In this document: piece after piece, positions 1 to 9,358 of the stretch | Position numbering within the stretch: position 1 is the first letter of the stretch | How the letters are laid out: each line of letters starts with the position of its first letter | Assembly: GCF_030813115.1 (NCBI RefSeq) | Contig: NZ_JAUSTY010000019.1 | Coordinates: forward strand, 1 to 64,000 | Direction of reading: 5' to 3' | Source of the DNA: Bacillus horti | GTDB taxonomy: Bacteria; Bacillota; Bacilli; Caldalkalibacillales; JCM-10596 | DNA: 64,000 nucleotides | The notes under the pieces: generated by a model | Told to the model about the DNA's origin: nothing | Databases searched by the model: none | What the model saw: only the letters and a program-made list of their open reading frames with translations | Made by a program: the position numbers and the translations under genes

Positions 1-98
1 GACTCCTTACGGAGTACTTAATGAACCGCCGTATACCGAACGGTTTGTACGGTGGTGTGAGAGGTCGGGGGTTAGTCACCCCCTCCTACTCGATTTTA
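1..98 (+). mobile_element. group II intron, 3' end (domains V and VI), partial
   Basis: The first ~98 bases look like the tail of a bacterial group II intron whose body lies before the window. A domain V-like hairpin pairs positions 25-33 (ACCGCCGTA) with 48-56 (TACGGTGGT), with a short inner CC/GG stem. It is followed by a domain VI-like hairpin (GGGGG near 67-71 against CCCCC near 79-83) and the CCTACTCGATT ending I associate with this intron class. The 3' splice site is uncertain (about 89-98). No reverse transcriptase is visible because the sequence starts here. Confidence 0.72.
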
Positions 99-161
99 GC
101 TGAAGGCTTGCACGATCAGGTTTGAAGATCAGACAAGCTTTCTACTGAAAAAAGAATTGAC

Positions 162-190
162 CTACCCCATGAAGGCATGGTAGACTTTTT
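162..190 (+). terminator. probable terminator upstream of the his operon
   Basis: An imperfect hairpin (CTACC/CATG arm at 162-171, CATGGTAG arm at 176-183, loop AAGG) is followed by ACTTTTT. It would end transcription arriving from the group II intron side before hisZ. Confidence 0.5.
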
Positions 191-340
191 CACATAACAT
201 TTTACTTTAACTTATTAGCAAGCTAAAGGATTTTACGGAAGACAAATGATTCAGAAGTAAGAGCTGGATGGTTTGAGCAAGCTAATAAAGGCTCATAGAT
301 AAATGAATAAGAGATAGAAAAAGTTCGTGGGGTGTGAGGA

Positions 341-1516
341 ATGACGAAGCCATTTGTGTTTGAAAAACCATTGGGAATGAGGGATATCCTTCCCACTGAC
401 GTTGAACGCAAGGAAGAGGTTCTTTTACGAATACAAAAAGTGATCAAGCGCTGGGGATATGAACGGATTGAAACCCCGACTTTAGAATTTTACGATACGG
501 TTGGCGGTGTGAGTGCGACGCTTGAGCAGAAGCTGTTTAAACTGTTGGATCGCTCGGGCCGCTCTCTTGTACTGCGCCCAGATATGACGACTCCGATTGC
601 GCGAGTGGTGGGTTCTTTATTGAAGGAGCAAGCGTTCCCTTTACGCTTAGCGTATCAGGGAAATGTGTTTAGAGCACAGGAAAATGAAGCAGGGAAAAAT
701 GCCGAGTTCCCTGAGGTCGGTGTCGAGCTTATTGGAGAGGTGGCCCCTGATGCGGATGCTGAAGTGCTCGTGCTAGCGATTGAATCGCTGCGTGCAGCTG
801 GAGTAGAGAAGTTCCAAATAGCGATTGGTCATGTAGGATTCCTGCATTCCTTGTTAGCTCTATATTTTGAGGATGGTGAGCAGCAGGAGCTAAAGCGTCA
901 TTTATATCAAAAAAATTACGTTGGTTTCCAGCAGCTTGTAGTGGATTCTGCCCTAGCGGAGGGGGATAAAGAGAAGGTTCTAGCTCTCCTAAAGCTACAA
1001 GGAGGAGCTGAGATTCTAGAAACATTGAAGCAGCTTGAGTTACCAAATCCTTTGAAGAAGTCCATTTATGAGCTAGAGGAGCTGTGGGCTGTGCTCAAGC
1101 TGTACGGGATAACGGAGCATATACTGTTAGACCTAAGTTTATTAAAAGAAATGGACTATTACACAGGGATTCTTTTTGAAGGCTACGCCCATTCATTAGG
1201 TTTTCCGATATGTGATGGTGGTAGATATGATCAATTGCTTGAGGGCTTTGGACGTCCCGCACCAGCTATCGGATTTTCGTTGAAGCTTGACCGTGTGATT
1301 GAGGTTGTCGGTTCCTCCTTGACTCAGAAGGGGTGTAAAGAGAAGCCGATAAGGATACTGTACGGAGAGGCAGAGCGAAGGAAGGCGATTGAGCTTGCGG
1401 CAAGGCATAGGGCTGAGGGGCGTATTGTAAAACTGCATTTTAAACAGAACGGTGCTTTTGAAAAAGATGAACGCCTAGCCGAAGAGATCATTGATCTTAG
1501 AAAAGGAGGGGCGTAG
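341..1516 (+). CDS. hisZ: ATP phosphoribosyltransferase regulatory subunit HisZ
   Basis: 391 aa. HisZ is a catalytically inactive histidyl-tRNA synthetase paralogue that joins short-form HisG to make the first enzyme of histidine synthesis. The class II synthetase fold is visible: an N-terminal PLGMRDILP segment, the motif-2-like stretch [20 protein letters not shown] around residues 110-130, and a late [20 protein letters not shown] block. No C-terminal anticodon-binding domain of HisRS type is evident and the length suits HisZ. First gene of an eight-gene operon, starting at an ATG after GGGGTG/GAGGA. The pairing with a 214-aa HisG next door supports HisZ over HisS. Confidence 0.95.
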   Translation: MTKPFVFEKPLGMRDILPTDVERKEEVLLRIQKVIKRWGYERIETPTLEFYDTVGGVSATLEQKLFKLLDRSGRSLVLRPDMTTPIARVVGSLLKEQAFPLRLAYQGNVFRAQENEAGKNAEFPEVGVELIGEVAPDADAEVLVLAIESLRAAGVEKFQIAIGHVGFLHSLLALYFEDGEQQELKRHLYQKNYVGFQQLVVDSALAEGDKEKVLALLKLQGGAEILETLKQLELPNPLKKSIYELEELWAVLKLYGITEHILLDLSLLKEMDYYTGILFEGYAHSLGFPICDGGRYDQLLEGFGRPAPAIGFSLKLDRVIEVVGSSLTQKGCKEKPIRILYGEAERRKAIELAARHRAEGRIVKLHFKQNGAFEKDERLAEEIIDLRKGGA

Positions 1517-1520
1517 TGAG

Positions 1521-2165
1521 ATGCAAACTAGAAATAGACCGCTAATGATTGCTATGCCTAAGGGAAGAATTTTTGAGGAGGCTGTAGCTCTGCTTCGAAA
1601 GGCAGGATATCCCTTGCCTCCTGAGTTTGAGGAGTCAAGAAAGCTGGTAATTGATGTGCCAGAAGCGGATATGTCTTTCATTCTAGCGAAGCCTACGGAT
1701 GTACCTACGTATGTAGAGTATGGGGTAGCCGATCTCGGTGTAGTAGGCAAGGATGTATTACTGGAGGAGGAGCGGGATGTGTATGAGCTGCTAGATTTGC
1801 AGATCAGCTATTGCCGCTTATGTATTGCTGGTCTTCCAGATTGGAAACCTACCCGTTCACCAAGAGTAGCTACAAAGTATCCGAATGTGGCTTCCGCCTA
1901 TTTCAGGCAGCAGGGACAGCAGGTTGAAGTGATTAAGCTGAATGGCTCTATTGAACTGGCTCCAATTGTGGGCTTAGCGGATCGGATTGTGGATATTGTA
2001 TCGACAGGACAGACTCTACTGGAAAATGGATTGGTAGAGCTGGAAACGATCACTCAGGTTTCCTCTCGACTGATTGCCAATCAGGTGAGCTATCGGATGA
2101 GAAGAGAAGAGATACAGTCTATGATTAAGCGATTAAAGGCTGTTGTGGAGGGAAAGCATGATTAA
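1521..2165 (+). CDS. hisG: ATP phosphoribosyltransferase catalytic subunit HisG, short form
   Basis: 214 aa. Catalyses ATP plus PRPP to phosphoribosyl-ATP, the committed step of histidine synthesis. The length shows the short form lacking the C-terminal regulatory domain, which therefore needs HisZ. Visible family features are the N-terminal [24 protein letters not shown], and the PRPP-binding loop [16 protein letters not shown]. The ATG at 1521 follows AAAGGAGGGGCG; an upstream in-frame ATG at 1491 lies inside hisZ and lacks a ribosome site. Overlaps hisD by 8 nt, consistent with translational coupling. Confidence 0.96.
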   Translation: MQTRNRPLMIAMPKGRIFEEAVALLRKAGYPLPPEFEESRKLVIDVPEADMSFILAKPTDVPTYVEYGVADLGVVGKDVLLEEERDVYELLDLQISYCRLCIAGLPDWKPTRSPRVATKYPNVASAYFRQQGQQVEVIKLNGSIELAPIVGLADRIVDIVSTGQTLLENGLVELETITQVSSRLIANQVSYRMRREEIQSMIKRLKAVVEGKHD

Positions 2166-3450
2166 AATCATTGAGAGAAAAGCTCAGGATGCCACGGCTT
2201 CTCTGCAGCGGAGTATAGAAACAGGTACGAAGGAGCAGCGCCAGGCGGTTTGGGACATTATAGAGCAAGTGAAGGCAAATGGAGATCGAGCTTTGTTTCA
2301 GCTTACTCATCAATTCGATGGAGTTCAGCTTGATACACTTAACGTTTCAGAAGAGGAAATACAAGAAGCGTATAAGTTTGTTGATGAAGAAACAGTCGAG
2401 ACATTTAAGCAGGCGATCACAAACATCGTTCAGTTTCATGAGAAACAGAAGAGAGAATCCTGGATGTATTCGAATCCTAATGGCACTAAGCTCGGAATGA
2501 AGCTACGTCCTCTGCAAAGAGTGGGCTTGTATGTTCCAGGTGGAACAGCCGCCTTGCTGTCATCCGTTTTAATGACCGCTATTCCGGCTCAGGTGGCTGG
2601 AGTTCAACAGCTAGTGCTCACTACTCCTCCCTCAAAAACCGGAAAAGTAGCTCCAACTGTGCTGGTAGCTGCTGATCTCCTAGGTATTCGAGAGATATAT
2701 AGTGTAGGCGGAGCACAGGCAATTGCGGCTCTAGCTTATGGTACGGAAACAATAAAAGGAGTAGATAAAATTGTTGGTCCGGGGAATATCTATGTGGCCT
2801 TAGCGAAACGAGAGGTGTTCGGTACGGTGGATATCGATATGATCGCTGGACCTAGCGAGATTGTTGTTCTAGCAGATGAACAGCAGAATCCAGCGTATAT
2901 TGCCGCAGACCTATTATCTCAAGCAGAGCATGATGTACTTGCTTCAGCGATCTGTGTAACAACGTCCAAGGAGCTGGCTCAAGATGTTCAAGCAGAGCTG
3001 GTAAAGCAGGTGCAGAAGCTGCCACGCAGAGAAATCGCTTTAAAAGCACTGGAACAGCATGGAGCCATTTATGTAACAGAAACATTAGAGGAAGCCCTTG
3101 ATATTGTAAATCAGCTTGCTCCTGAGCATTTAGAGCTAATGGTGGAGGAGCCCTTTGAGCTTCTGGACAGCATTCATCACGCAGGAGCGGTTTTCCTAGG
3201 AGAGTACAGCTCTGAGCCAGTTGGAGATTATTTTGCAGGACCAAATCATGTTCTGCCTACTAACGGTTCAGCCCGCTTTTCATCTCCGCTAAATGTGGAT
3301 GACTTTATGAAGAAGAGTAGCATTATTGCTTATAGTAAACAGGATTTAATGGAAAATGCAGATAAAATTATGCGCATAGCTAGATTTGAAGAGCTAGAAG
3401 GTCATGCACAGGCTATTCAAATTCGATTAGAGCAATCGAGTAAGGATTAA
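2158..3450 (+). CDS. hisD: histidinol dehydrogenase
   Basis: 430 aa. Oxidises L-histidinol to L-histidine in two NAD-dependent steps. Characteristic segments are [41 protein letters not shown], the metal-binding LLSQAEHD, the catalytic APEHLEL, and a C-terminal GPNHVLPT. Length is normal for the family. The ATG at 2158 overlaps the hisG stop and follows TGGAGGGAAAGC. Third gene of the his operon. Confidence 0.97.
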   Translation: MIKIIERKAQDATASLQRSIETGTKEQRQAVWDIIEQVKANGDRALFQLTHQFDGVQLDTLNVSEEEIQEAYKFVDEETVETFKQAITNIVQFHEKQKRESWMYSNPNGTKLGMKLRPLQRVGLYVPGGTAALLSSVLMTAIPAQVAGVQQLVLTTPPSKTGKVAPTVLVAADLLGIREIYSVGGAQAIAALAYGTETIKGVDKIVGPGNIYVALAKREVFGTVDIDMIAGPSEIVVLADEQQNPAYIAADLLSQAEHDVLASAICVTTSKELAQDVQAELVKQVQKLPRREIALKALEQHGAIYVTETLEEALDIVNQLAPEHLELMVEEPFELLDSIHHAGAVFLGEYSSEPVGDYFAGPNHVLPTNGSARFSSPLNVDDFMKKSSIIAYSKQDLMENADKIMRIARFEELEGHAQAIQIRLEQSSKD

Positions 3451-3531
3451 GAAACAGATTATCCTGAGGAAAATTAAAGAGAAATAATGGATACATCTTA
3501 CGAGCAACTGTATGGAGGAGGTAGTGATGAA

Positions 3532-4134
3532 ATGTCAGGAAAAATAGTAGCGAGAGAGCATACCATTCGTCGTCATACGAATGAAACGAAAATTGAGCTA
3601 AAGATTGCTTTAGATGGAGAGGGAAAAAATCAAATTCATACAGGTGTTCCTTTTCTTGATCATATGCTGGATTTATTTGCCCGTCATGGACATTTCGATT
3701 TGCAGGTCAAAGCGGAAGGAGATGTGCATATTGATGCCCATCATACGACAGAGGATGTAGGAATTTGCTTGGGCTTAGCGATCAGGGAAGCGTTAGGAGA
3801 TAAAGCAGGTGTACAAAGGTACGGAAATGCTTTTGTACCCATGGATGACTCCCTGGCTCAGGCTGTCATAGATTTAAGCAATCGTCCACATTTAGAGTAC
3901 CGTGCCAACTTGTCAAAGGAAAGAGTAGGTCAGTTTGACACAGAACTCGTTCATGAATTTTTTTGGAAGCTAGCCCTAGAAGCACGAATGAACTTACATG
4001 TCATTTTGCACTATGGACAAAATACACATCATCAAATTGAAGCTATGTTTAAAGCGGTGGGTCGAGCGTTAGATGAAGCAACGAGAATTGATCCTAGGGT
4101 TAAAGGAGTTCTCTCAACGAAAGGAATGCTGTAG
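3532..4134 (+). CDS. hisB: imidazoleglycerol-phosphate dehydratase
   Basis: 200 aa, monofunctional (no phosphatase domain). Removes water from imidazole glycerol phosphate to give imidazole acetol phosphate. The duplicated metal-binding motifs are clear: DAHHTTEDV in the first half and HHQIEAMFKA in the second. The start chosen is the ATG at 3532 in frame after GGAGGAGGT; the longer ORF from 3487 would add 15 residues unlike the family. hisH begins 1 nt after the stop. Confidence 0.96.
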   Translation: MSGKIVAREHTIRRHTNETKIELKIALDGEGKNQIHTGVPFLDHMLDLFARHGHFDLQVKAEGDVHIDAHHTTEDVGICLGLAIREALGDKAGVQRYGNAFVPMDDSLAQAVIDLSNRPHLEYRANLSKERVGQFDTELVHEFFWKLALEARMNLHVILHYGQNTHHQIEAMFKAVGRALDEATRIDPRVKGVLSTKGML

Positions 4135-4135
4135 G

Positions 4136-4783
4136 ATGATCGCCATAATTGATTACGGGATGGGGAATTTGCACAGTGTTAGCAAAGCGCTGGAGCGTTT
4201 GGGCTTTGATTACTTTATTTCAGGAGTTCCAGCTGAGTTGGCTAAGGCGGATGCTCTCCTTTTACCTGGAGTAGGCTCCTTTAAGGATGCGATGGAAAGC
4301 TTACACCAGAGTGGCTTGACTACATTTATTCAAGGATGGGCTGTGTCAGAAAAGCCTTTGTTAGGTATTTGTCTTGGTATGCAGTTGCTTTTTGAAGAAA
4401 GTGAAGAGAATGGGCAATCCCTTGGATTAGCTCTACTTCCGGGTAAGGTGCAGCGATTTTCAGGTGAAACAGAGGCTGGTTATAGCTACAAGGTTCCTCA
4501 TATGGGCTGGAACAATCTGAATATCAAGGATACAGATCATGCCCTTTTTCAAGCATTGGAAGGAGCAGAAGGGTACGTTTATTTTGTGCATTCCTATGTT
4601 GTGCATGCCGACAATGAAGAGGATGTGTTGGCGACAAGCTCTTATTATGGCGAGGTTCCTGCAGTTGTAGGAAGAGGCTCTGTGTTAGGCATGCAATTTC
4701 ACCCTGAAAAAAGCAGTGCCGTTGGGATGAGACTGCTACAAAACTTTGGAGAAATGGTCCAGAAGGCAGGTGTAGGAAGATGA
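4136..4783 (+). CDS. hisH: imidazole glycerol phosphate synthase, glutaminase subunit
   Basis: 215 aa class I glutamine amidotransferase that supplies ammonia to HisF. The nucleophile Cys sits in [13 protein letters not shown], with the His-Glu part of the triad in GMQFHPEKS near the C-terminus; the oxyanion segment is [11 protein letters not shown]. Start ATG at 4136, directly after the hisB stop, which serves as the junction for coupled translation. The stop overlaps hisA (ATGA). Confidence 0.96.
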   Translation: MIAIIDYGMGNLHSVSKALERLGFDYFISGVPAELAKADALLLPGVGSFKDAMESLHQSGLTTFIQGWAVSEKPLLGICLGMQLLFEESEENGQSLGLALLPGKVQRFSGETEAGYSYKVPHMGWNNLNIKDTDHALFQALEGAEGYVYFVHSYVVHADNEEDVLATSSYYGEVPAVVGRGSVLGMQFHPEKSSAVGMRLLQNFGEMVQKAGVGR

Positions 4784-5514
4784 GTCGTTTTAAAATATAT
4801 CCTGCCATCGATATACGTGACGGGAAATGTGTACGACTGGTACAAGGAGATTATGCTCAGGAAACCATATATGCTGATTCTCCTGTAGCCATGGCTAGTA
4901 CCTTTGTTGAAGCAGGAGCGGATTGGATCCATGTTGTGGATTTAGACGGAGCAAAGGCAAAGGAAAGAGTTAATCATCAGCATGTGCTACAAATTGCTCA
5001 GGAGCTTGGTGTTCAGGTGCAGGTTGGAGGGGGCATACGAACGGCTGAGGATGTGGCCTTTTATTTAGAGCATGGAGTACAGAGAGTGATTCTTGGGAGT
5101 GTGGCTGTAAACAATCCTGCTTTTACGAAGCAAATGCTCTCTACATATGGAGGTGAGAGGATCGTTATTGGACTTGATGCTAGGGACGGATATGTGGCTA
5201 CGGAGGGTTGGCTGGAAACATCTACGGTACTTGCCGAGGAGCTAGGTCAAGAGCTTGCTGCACATGGAGCAGAGCTTTTCATTTTTACCGATATTTCACG
5301 AGACGGTATGCTTAGTGGACCAAATACGGAAGGAATAACTAGGCTGGCACAAGCGACAGGAAAACAGGTTATCGCCTCAGGTGGTGTGAGCACCCTACAG
5401 GATTTGCAGGGACTTGTTGCGGAGCAAAAACACGGCGTAGCTGGAGCAATTGTAGGAAAGGCACTGTATACGAATCAATTTACGCTTGAAGAAGCGCTGC
5501 AGGTGGTGAAATAG
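4780..5514 (+). CDS. hisA: ProFAR isomerase (phosphoribosylformimino-AICAR-P isomerase)
   Basis: 244-aa (beta/alpha)8 barrel performing the Amadori rearrangement of ProFAR to PRFAR. Catalytic aspartates are visible in [17 protein letters not shown] near the N-terminus and [14 protein letters not shown] at mid-length; phosphate-binding glycines occur in VGGGIRT and ASGGVS. Overlaps hisH by 4 nt and is followed within 2 nt by its paralogue hisF. Confidence 0.96.
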   Translation: MSRFKIYPAIDIRDGKCVRLVQGDYAQETIYADSPVAMASTFVEAGADWIHVVDLDGAKAKERVNHQHVLQIAQELGVQVQVGGGIRTAEDVAFYLEHGVQRVILGSVAVNNPAFTKQMLSTYGGERIVIGLDARDGYVATEGWLETSTVLAEELGQELAAHGAELFIFTDISRDGMLSGPNTEGITRLAQATGKQVIASGGVSTLQDLQGLVAEQKHGVAGAIVGKALYTNQFTLEEALQVVK

Positions 5515-5515
5515 C

Positions 5516-6274
5516 ATGCTGACCAAACGAATTATTCCCTGCTTGGATGTGAAGGAAGGGCGTGTTGTGAAGGGAGTTCAGTTTTTAGAGCTACAGGATG
5601 CTGGAGATCCGGTGGAGCTAGCCGGCTATTACGATCAGGAGGGAGCGGATGAACTAGTATTTCTTGATATATCTGCTTCGCATGAAGGGCGAGAAACGAT
5701 GATTGATGTGGTCCGTGAAGTAGCAGGGACATTAGCTATTCCCTTTACCGTTGGTGGAGGCATTAATACTGTTGAGGACATGAAACGTGTCCTTCGAGCA
5801 GGAGCAGATAAGGTCTCCGTAAATACAGCAGCTGTCCTAAGACCTGAATTGATTGCTGAAGGGGCAGGTTACTTTGGCTCCCAATGTATCGTGCTAGCGG
5901 TAGATGCCAAATTTGATTCTACTCTAGACTCGTGGAGAATTTATACACATGGTGGAAGAAAGGCAACAGAATGGGAAGTGACTGATTGGGTAAAAGAAGC
6001 TGTTCGTTTAGGTGCTGGAGAAATCCTGCTAACAAGCATGGATCAGGATGGGGCTAAAACGGGATATGATCTTGCTCTCACTCAAAGGGTTTCAGGAGCG
6101 GTTTCTGTTCCTGTAATCGCCTCAGGTGGTGCTGGAGCGAAGGAGGATTTTACGGCTGTTTTTCAGCAGGCTGGAGCGGATGCTGCGTTAGCAGCTTCTA
6201 TTTTTCACTATAAGGAAACGTCTATAGGTGAAGTGAAGGCGTATCTTCAGGAGAGTGGGGTGGAGGTCAGATGA
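5516..6274 (+). CDS. hisF: imidazole glycerol phosphate synthase, cyclase subunit
   Basis: 252-aa barrel that closes the imidazole ring using ammonia channelled from HisH, releasing AICAR. Visible: [17 protein letters not shown] with the catalytic Asp near residue 11, LAVDAKFDS with the second Asp at mid-protein, TVGGGI and ASGGAG phosphate loops. ATGA overlap with hisI. Confidence 0.96.
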   Translation: MLTKRIIPCLDVKEGRVVKGVQFLELQDAGDPVELAGYYDQEGADELVFLDISASHEGRETMIDVVREVAGTLAIPFTVGGGINTVEDMKRVLRAGADKVSVNTAAVLRPELIAEGAGYFGSQCIVLAVDAKFDSTLDSWRIYTHGGRKATEWEVTDWVKEAVRLGAGEILLTSMDQDGAKTGYDLALTQRVSGAVSVPVIASGGAGAKEDFTAVFQQAGADAALAASIFHYKETSIGEVKAYLQESGVEVR

Positions 6275-7014
6275 GTAATCAGGATGGAAAAAGTGTAGGG
6301 CAGGAGAAGGAACAAGCTGATCACTATATAGAAGGAATCAAATTTGATCAGCAAGGGCTTGTACCTGCCATCGTTCAGGATGTGACGAGTAAGGAGGTTC
6401 TAACTCTTGCTTATATGAATAAAGAATCCTTACAACGATCCATTGAAACGAAGCAAACCTGGTTTTATAGTCGTTCAAGACAGGAGCTTTGGCATAAAGG
6501 AGCTACGTCGGGACATACTCAGGAAATTGTAGATATTCGTTTTGACTGTGATGCTGACGCCCTCGTTGTTCTTGTTAAGCCAGCTGGTCCTGCCTGTCAT
6601 ACAGGGAGCTATAGCTGTTTTTCTGAATCTCTGCTATATAGGAAAAGGGACAAGGAGGATACTGAAGACGAGAAGGATGGAGATGAGCTGAAGGCTGATT
6701 CAAATGCGTATACAATGAGTCAATCGGGAGAACGCTTTGCCATACTTAATCTACTGGAAAAGACGATAGCTGAACGTGAGACTGAACGCCCCGAGGGTGC
6801 TTATACAACCTATCTATTTGAAAAAGGCGTGGATAAAATCCTAAAGAAAGTCGGGGAAGAAGCAGCTGAAATTATTATAGCGGCTAAAAATCGTGATCCT
6901 GAGGAATTAAAATGGGAGGTTGCTGATTTTCTCTACCATCTTCTCGTACTCCTAAGAGAACAAAAGCTTCCACTGGATGATGTGCTTAAGGTTTTGGAGG
7001 AACGCTTTAATTAA
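6271..7014 (+). CDS. hisIE: bifunctional phosphoribosyl-AMP cyclohydrolase / phosphoribosyl-ATP pyrophosphatase
   Basis: 247-aa fusion performing steps 2 and 3 of the pathway. N-terminal cyclohydrolase (about residues 25-125) with [16 protein letters not shown], the FDCDAD metal site and GPACHTG. An acidic linker follows, then the all-alpha pyrophosphatase domain (about 150-245) with the EKVGEEAAE-like segment [16 protein letters not shown]. Last gene of the operon; a terminator follows about 40 bp later. Confidence 0.96.
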   Translation: MSNQDGKSVGQEKEQADHYIEGIKFDQQGLVPAIVQDVTSKEVLTLAYMNKESLQRSIETKQTWFYSRSRQELWHKGATSGHTQEIVDIRFDCDADALVVLVKPAGPACHTGSYSCFSESLLYRKRDKEDTEDEKDGDELKADSNAYTMSQSGERFAILNLLEKTIAERETERPEGAYTTYLFEKGVDKILKKVGEEAAEIIIAAKNRDPEELKWEVADFLYHLLVLLREQKLPLDDVLKVLEERFN

Positions 7015-7053
7015 AGTATAAATACAAATTATAAACTCTACGATATAAGTAAG

Positions 7054-7107
7054 CCCTTTTGGTACAGTCTTTTAATGCCTTTTAATGCTGGAAAGGGTTT
7101 TATTATT
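7054..7107 (+). terminator. his operon terminator
   Basis: CCCTTT at 7054-7059 pairs with AAAGGG at 7092-7097; CAG/CTG-like pairing continues inward. The stem is followed by TTTTATTATT. Position 40 bp past hisIE fits the end of the operon. Confidence 0.6.
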
Positions 7108-7239
7108 GTCGCCTGCCTAGTAAGCCATTAACTGCTAGTCGGTGGAAGTCCGACCTAAGTAAGAACCAAGTCGCTTAGCTTCTCTCACTGATTGCTAGAG
7201 GAGAAGCTGGAATGAGTAAAGGCGACCTTACGGTCGCCT
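7108..7239 (+). other. structured non-coding element, possibly group II intron-derived
   Basis: GTCGCCT at 7108-7114 can pair with AGGCGAC at 7220-7226, closing a ~120-nt domain. The same AGGCGACC instead forms a tight hairpin with GGTCGCCT at 7232-7239 (loop TTAC), so the two folds exclude each other. Inside lies a GTCGGTGGAAGTCCGAC hairpin. The GGTGGAAGTCC segment resembles domain I parts of group II introns, and CTTACGG also occurs in the intron tail at position 7-13. It could be an intron fragment or an independent RNA; no ORF is present. Confidence 0.35.
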
Positions 7240-7270
7240 AGAAAATTTCAGTTTTTTACTCTACTCTTTT

Positions 7271-8186
7271 TTATTCCGTTGGAATAGCTCGGATAACATC
7301 GGAGTAAACGTTAAAAGGAGATTCTAACAATTCACGCTTCTGGTTTTGAGGATTAGTGTAAGTTGTCCGTACCGTATTTGTTGGATTGCTTAAAGAAACT
7401 AACTGATTGATCGCCGATAAATGGGCCGATCTTATCCAAACGATTATCCTCCGTAATATCCCCAACCGAACGAGCAATTCGATTGGGAGCACCATCTACG
7501 TATTGAAACAGAATGTGAGCTTTATCCTCCCGAATTTCGACCATGGTATAAACTAATGAATCCATAAACAGATAACGATGAGCTTCGCCTTTTACGAAAC
7601 GGTATGAGAATTCGTTCCCTTTATGCGGATTCAATGTATTAAAGCTAGACTGCAAAGGAAGGGAAATAGCAGCTAATCGAGCTTGCACCAAATCATTCCC
7701 GTTTAATGCCTCCTTCGGGCCTGTGTAGTTAGGAGAGCTAACAAATACCAAGCCACGAGTGTTTTCAAACTGTACCGAAAGACCAAGCTGCTCCGAGACA
7801 AATCGTACCGGAACCATAATCCGGCCGTTCATAATTTGAGCAGGAACATCCAGGGTTACCGCCGCATTATTTTTATAAGCCGTTCTCTGGCTAGCCGTAA
7901 CGCGTATGATGTCACCGCCTGCATTTTGAATTGTTGCTCTTTTTGCAGTATTATCCCATTGATATGTTAACCCCAAGGAGGACAATGTCCGTAACGGAAC
8001 GAGCATTCTCCCTTCTTTGATGACAGGACTAGTGTCCGTTTCAATAAACTGACCATCGACATTTACATGAAGGGTTCGTTCAGTATTTTCCGCTGAAACG
8101 ACTGAAGCTGTTGCAAATAATAAGAAAAGCAACATAAGCCAAATGTACTTTTTCATCAGAAACACCTCTTTGTTTTTATTTGTCAT
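7271..8186 (-). pseudogene. secreted copper-amine-oxidase N-terminal-like domain protein, frameshifted
   Basis: Starts at 8186 with a signal peptide (KKYIWLMLLFLLFATASVVSA) and two copper amine oxidase N-like repeats (REGRMLVPLR..., MNGRIMVPVRFVSEQLG), a fold common in surface proteins of Bacillales that need not bind copper. The frame read from the start stops at 7353 after an unlikely tail. The overlapping -1/+1 frame continues convincingly (QLVSLSNPTNTVRTTYTNP ... VIRAIPTE) to a stop at 7271. I infer a single-base indel near 7420, either a real mutation or a sequencing error. Full-length product would be about 305 aa. A paralogous domain protein lies at 31062-31907. Confidence 0.75.
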
Positions 8187-8448
8187 TACCCCATCTTTCT
8201 GTCCCTACACTAAAGATTTAGACGAATCCTTCCCTTAAAAGTTGCAATAGAGGAAAAAAACACCTTCCTCAAAATTCTCTTCCCTTACCTAAATTTTTCG
8301 AAACATCACTTAATTTGGCGATGAATAAATGGAAAAGCAAAATGCTCCATTTACTCTCACAGAAGATGAGTTCTTAACCTTATAGGAAAAAGCCCAAAAC
8401 AAAAAAGATCTCTACACCATGTTAAAGCTATGATTAATTTTAGCAATA

Positions 8449-8482
8449 AAAAAGAAGCAGGACTTTTTTCCTGCTTCTTGTT
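8449..8482 (-). terminator. terminator downstream of clpP
   Basis: AAGAAGCAGGA (8452-8462) and TCCTGCTTCTT (8469-8479) form a perfect 11-bp stem. Reading the minus strand, a T-run follows, so it suits clpP (minus), about 140 nt beyond its stop. Between here and 8186 nothing else is recognisable. Confidence 0.75.
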
Positions 8483-8618
8483 TTATAAAGCTAATGACAA
8501 CTTGCCTATTCATAAATAATTAGCCATAATCGAACTTATGATATAGTAAGCTTCATACAGAGCTTATGCTTCGAGTAATCTTTACTCTTTTATAAGATAG
8601 TAGTCAAACTGCCTAGCG

Positions 8619-9212
8619 TTAGTCTTTCTTAGGCTGTCCAACGATCACATCGTCTACCAAGCCGTATTCCTTCGCTTCAGTAGCAGACATAAAGTTGTCG
8701 CGATCGGTGTCTTTTTCAATTCTTTCAAGTGGCTGGCCAGTACGTTCAGCTAAAATATGATTGAGGTGCTCTCTCATTTTAAGAATTCTCTTAGCGTGGA
8801 TCTCGATATCTGTTGCTTGCCCTTGAGTACCACCTAATGGTTGGTGAATCATCACCTCAGCGTTTGGCAAAGCAAAGCGTTTACCTTTTTCACCAGCAGC
8901 TAATAGAAAGGCACCCATAGAAGCAGCTAATCCGATACAAATTGTTGAAACCTGAGGTTTAATATGCTGAATCGTATCGTAGATCGCCATTCCAGCAGAG
9001 ATAGAGCCACCAGGACTGTTAATGTATAGGCTAATGTCCTTGTCAGGATCATCGGATGCTAGGAACAAAAGCTGAGCGACAACGGAATTAGCCACCTGAT
9101 CATCAATGGCTGTTCCTAAGAAGATAATTCTGTCCTTTAACAGGCGAGAATAAATATCATATGCTCTTTCGCCACGGTTTGTTTGCTCAATTACAGTTGG
9201 GATTAGATTCAT
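8619..9212 (-). CDS. clpP: ATP-dependent Clp protease proteolytic subunit
   Basis: 197 aa, the usual ClpP length. Forms the tetradecameric serine protease chamber that works with ClpC/ClpX. The catalytic Ser is in [19 protein letters not shown], His in [13 protein letters not shown], and Asp in the C-terminal DRDNFMSA segment. N-terminus [20 protein letters not shown] is typical. Start at 9212 is preceded on the minus strand by AAGGAGG. Divergent from the phosphomutase gene, with a CtsR-type operator in the shared upstream region. Confidence 0.97.
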   Translation of the reverse strand: MNLIPTVIEQTNRGERAYDIYSRLLKDRIIFLGTAIDDQVANSVVAQLLFLASDDPDKDISLYINSPGGSISAGMAIYDTIQHIKPQVSTICIGLAASMGAFLLAAGEKGKRFALPNAEVMIHQPLGGTQGQATDIEIHAKRILKMREHLNHILAERTGQPLERIEKDTDRDNFMSATEAKEYGLVDDVIVGQPKKD

Positions 9213-9311
9213 GGTTAGACCTCCTTATTTAGATATCCTCCTGACATTTCTGTGCCTACCATGGTACAGTAAACATGCTAGGAGTGGTATGAGATTATTG
9301 TCTCTGTTTGT

Positions 9312-9342
9312 ATTTTACACCAAAAGGTCAAAAAAGGTCAAA
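9312..9342 (-). promoter_or_regulatory. clpP promoter with overlapping CtsR operator
   Basis: On the plus strand 9326-9342 reads GGTCAAA-AAA-GGTCAAA, an exact match to the tandem heptamer bound by the heat-shock repressor CtsR. On the minus strand the same bases supply a -35 TTGACC (9336-9341), 18 nt from a -10 TAAAAT (9312-9317). Repressor binding would cover the promoter. The site also sits just before the ribosome site of the divergent phosphomutase gene. Confidence 0.88.
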
Positions 9343-9358
9343 TAAAAAGGAGAGCAGA

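Noticed and set aside
100-340. T-box leader in front of the his operon
   Set aside because: No AGGGTGGNACCGCG-type antiterminator sequence or specifier stem could be found.
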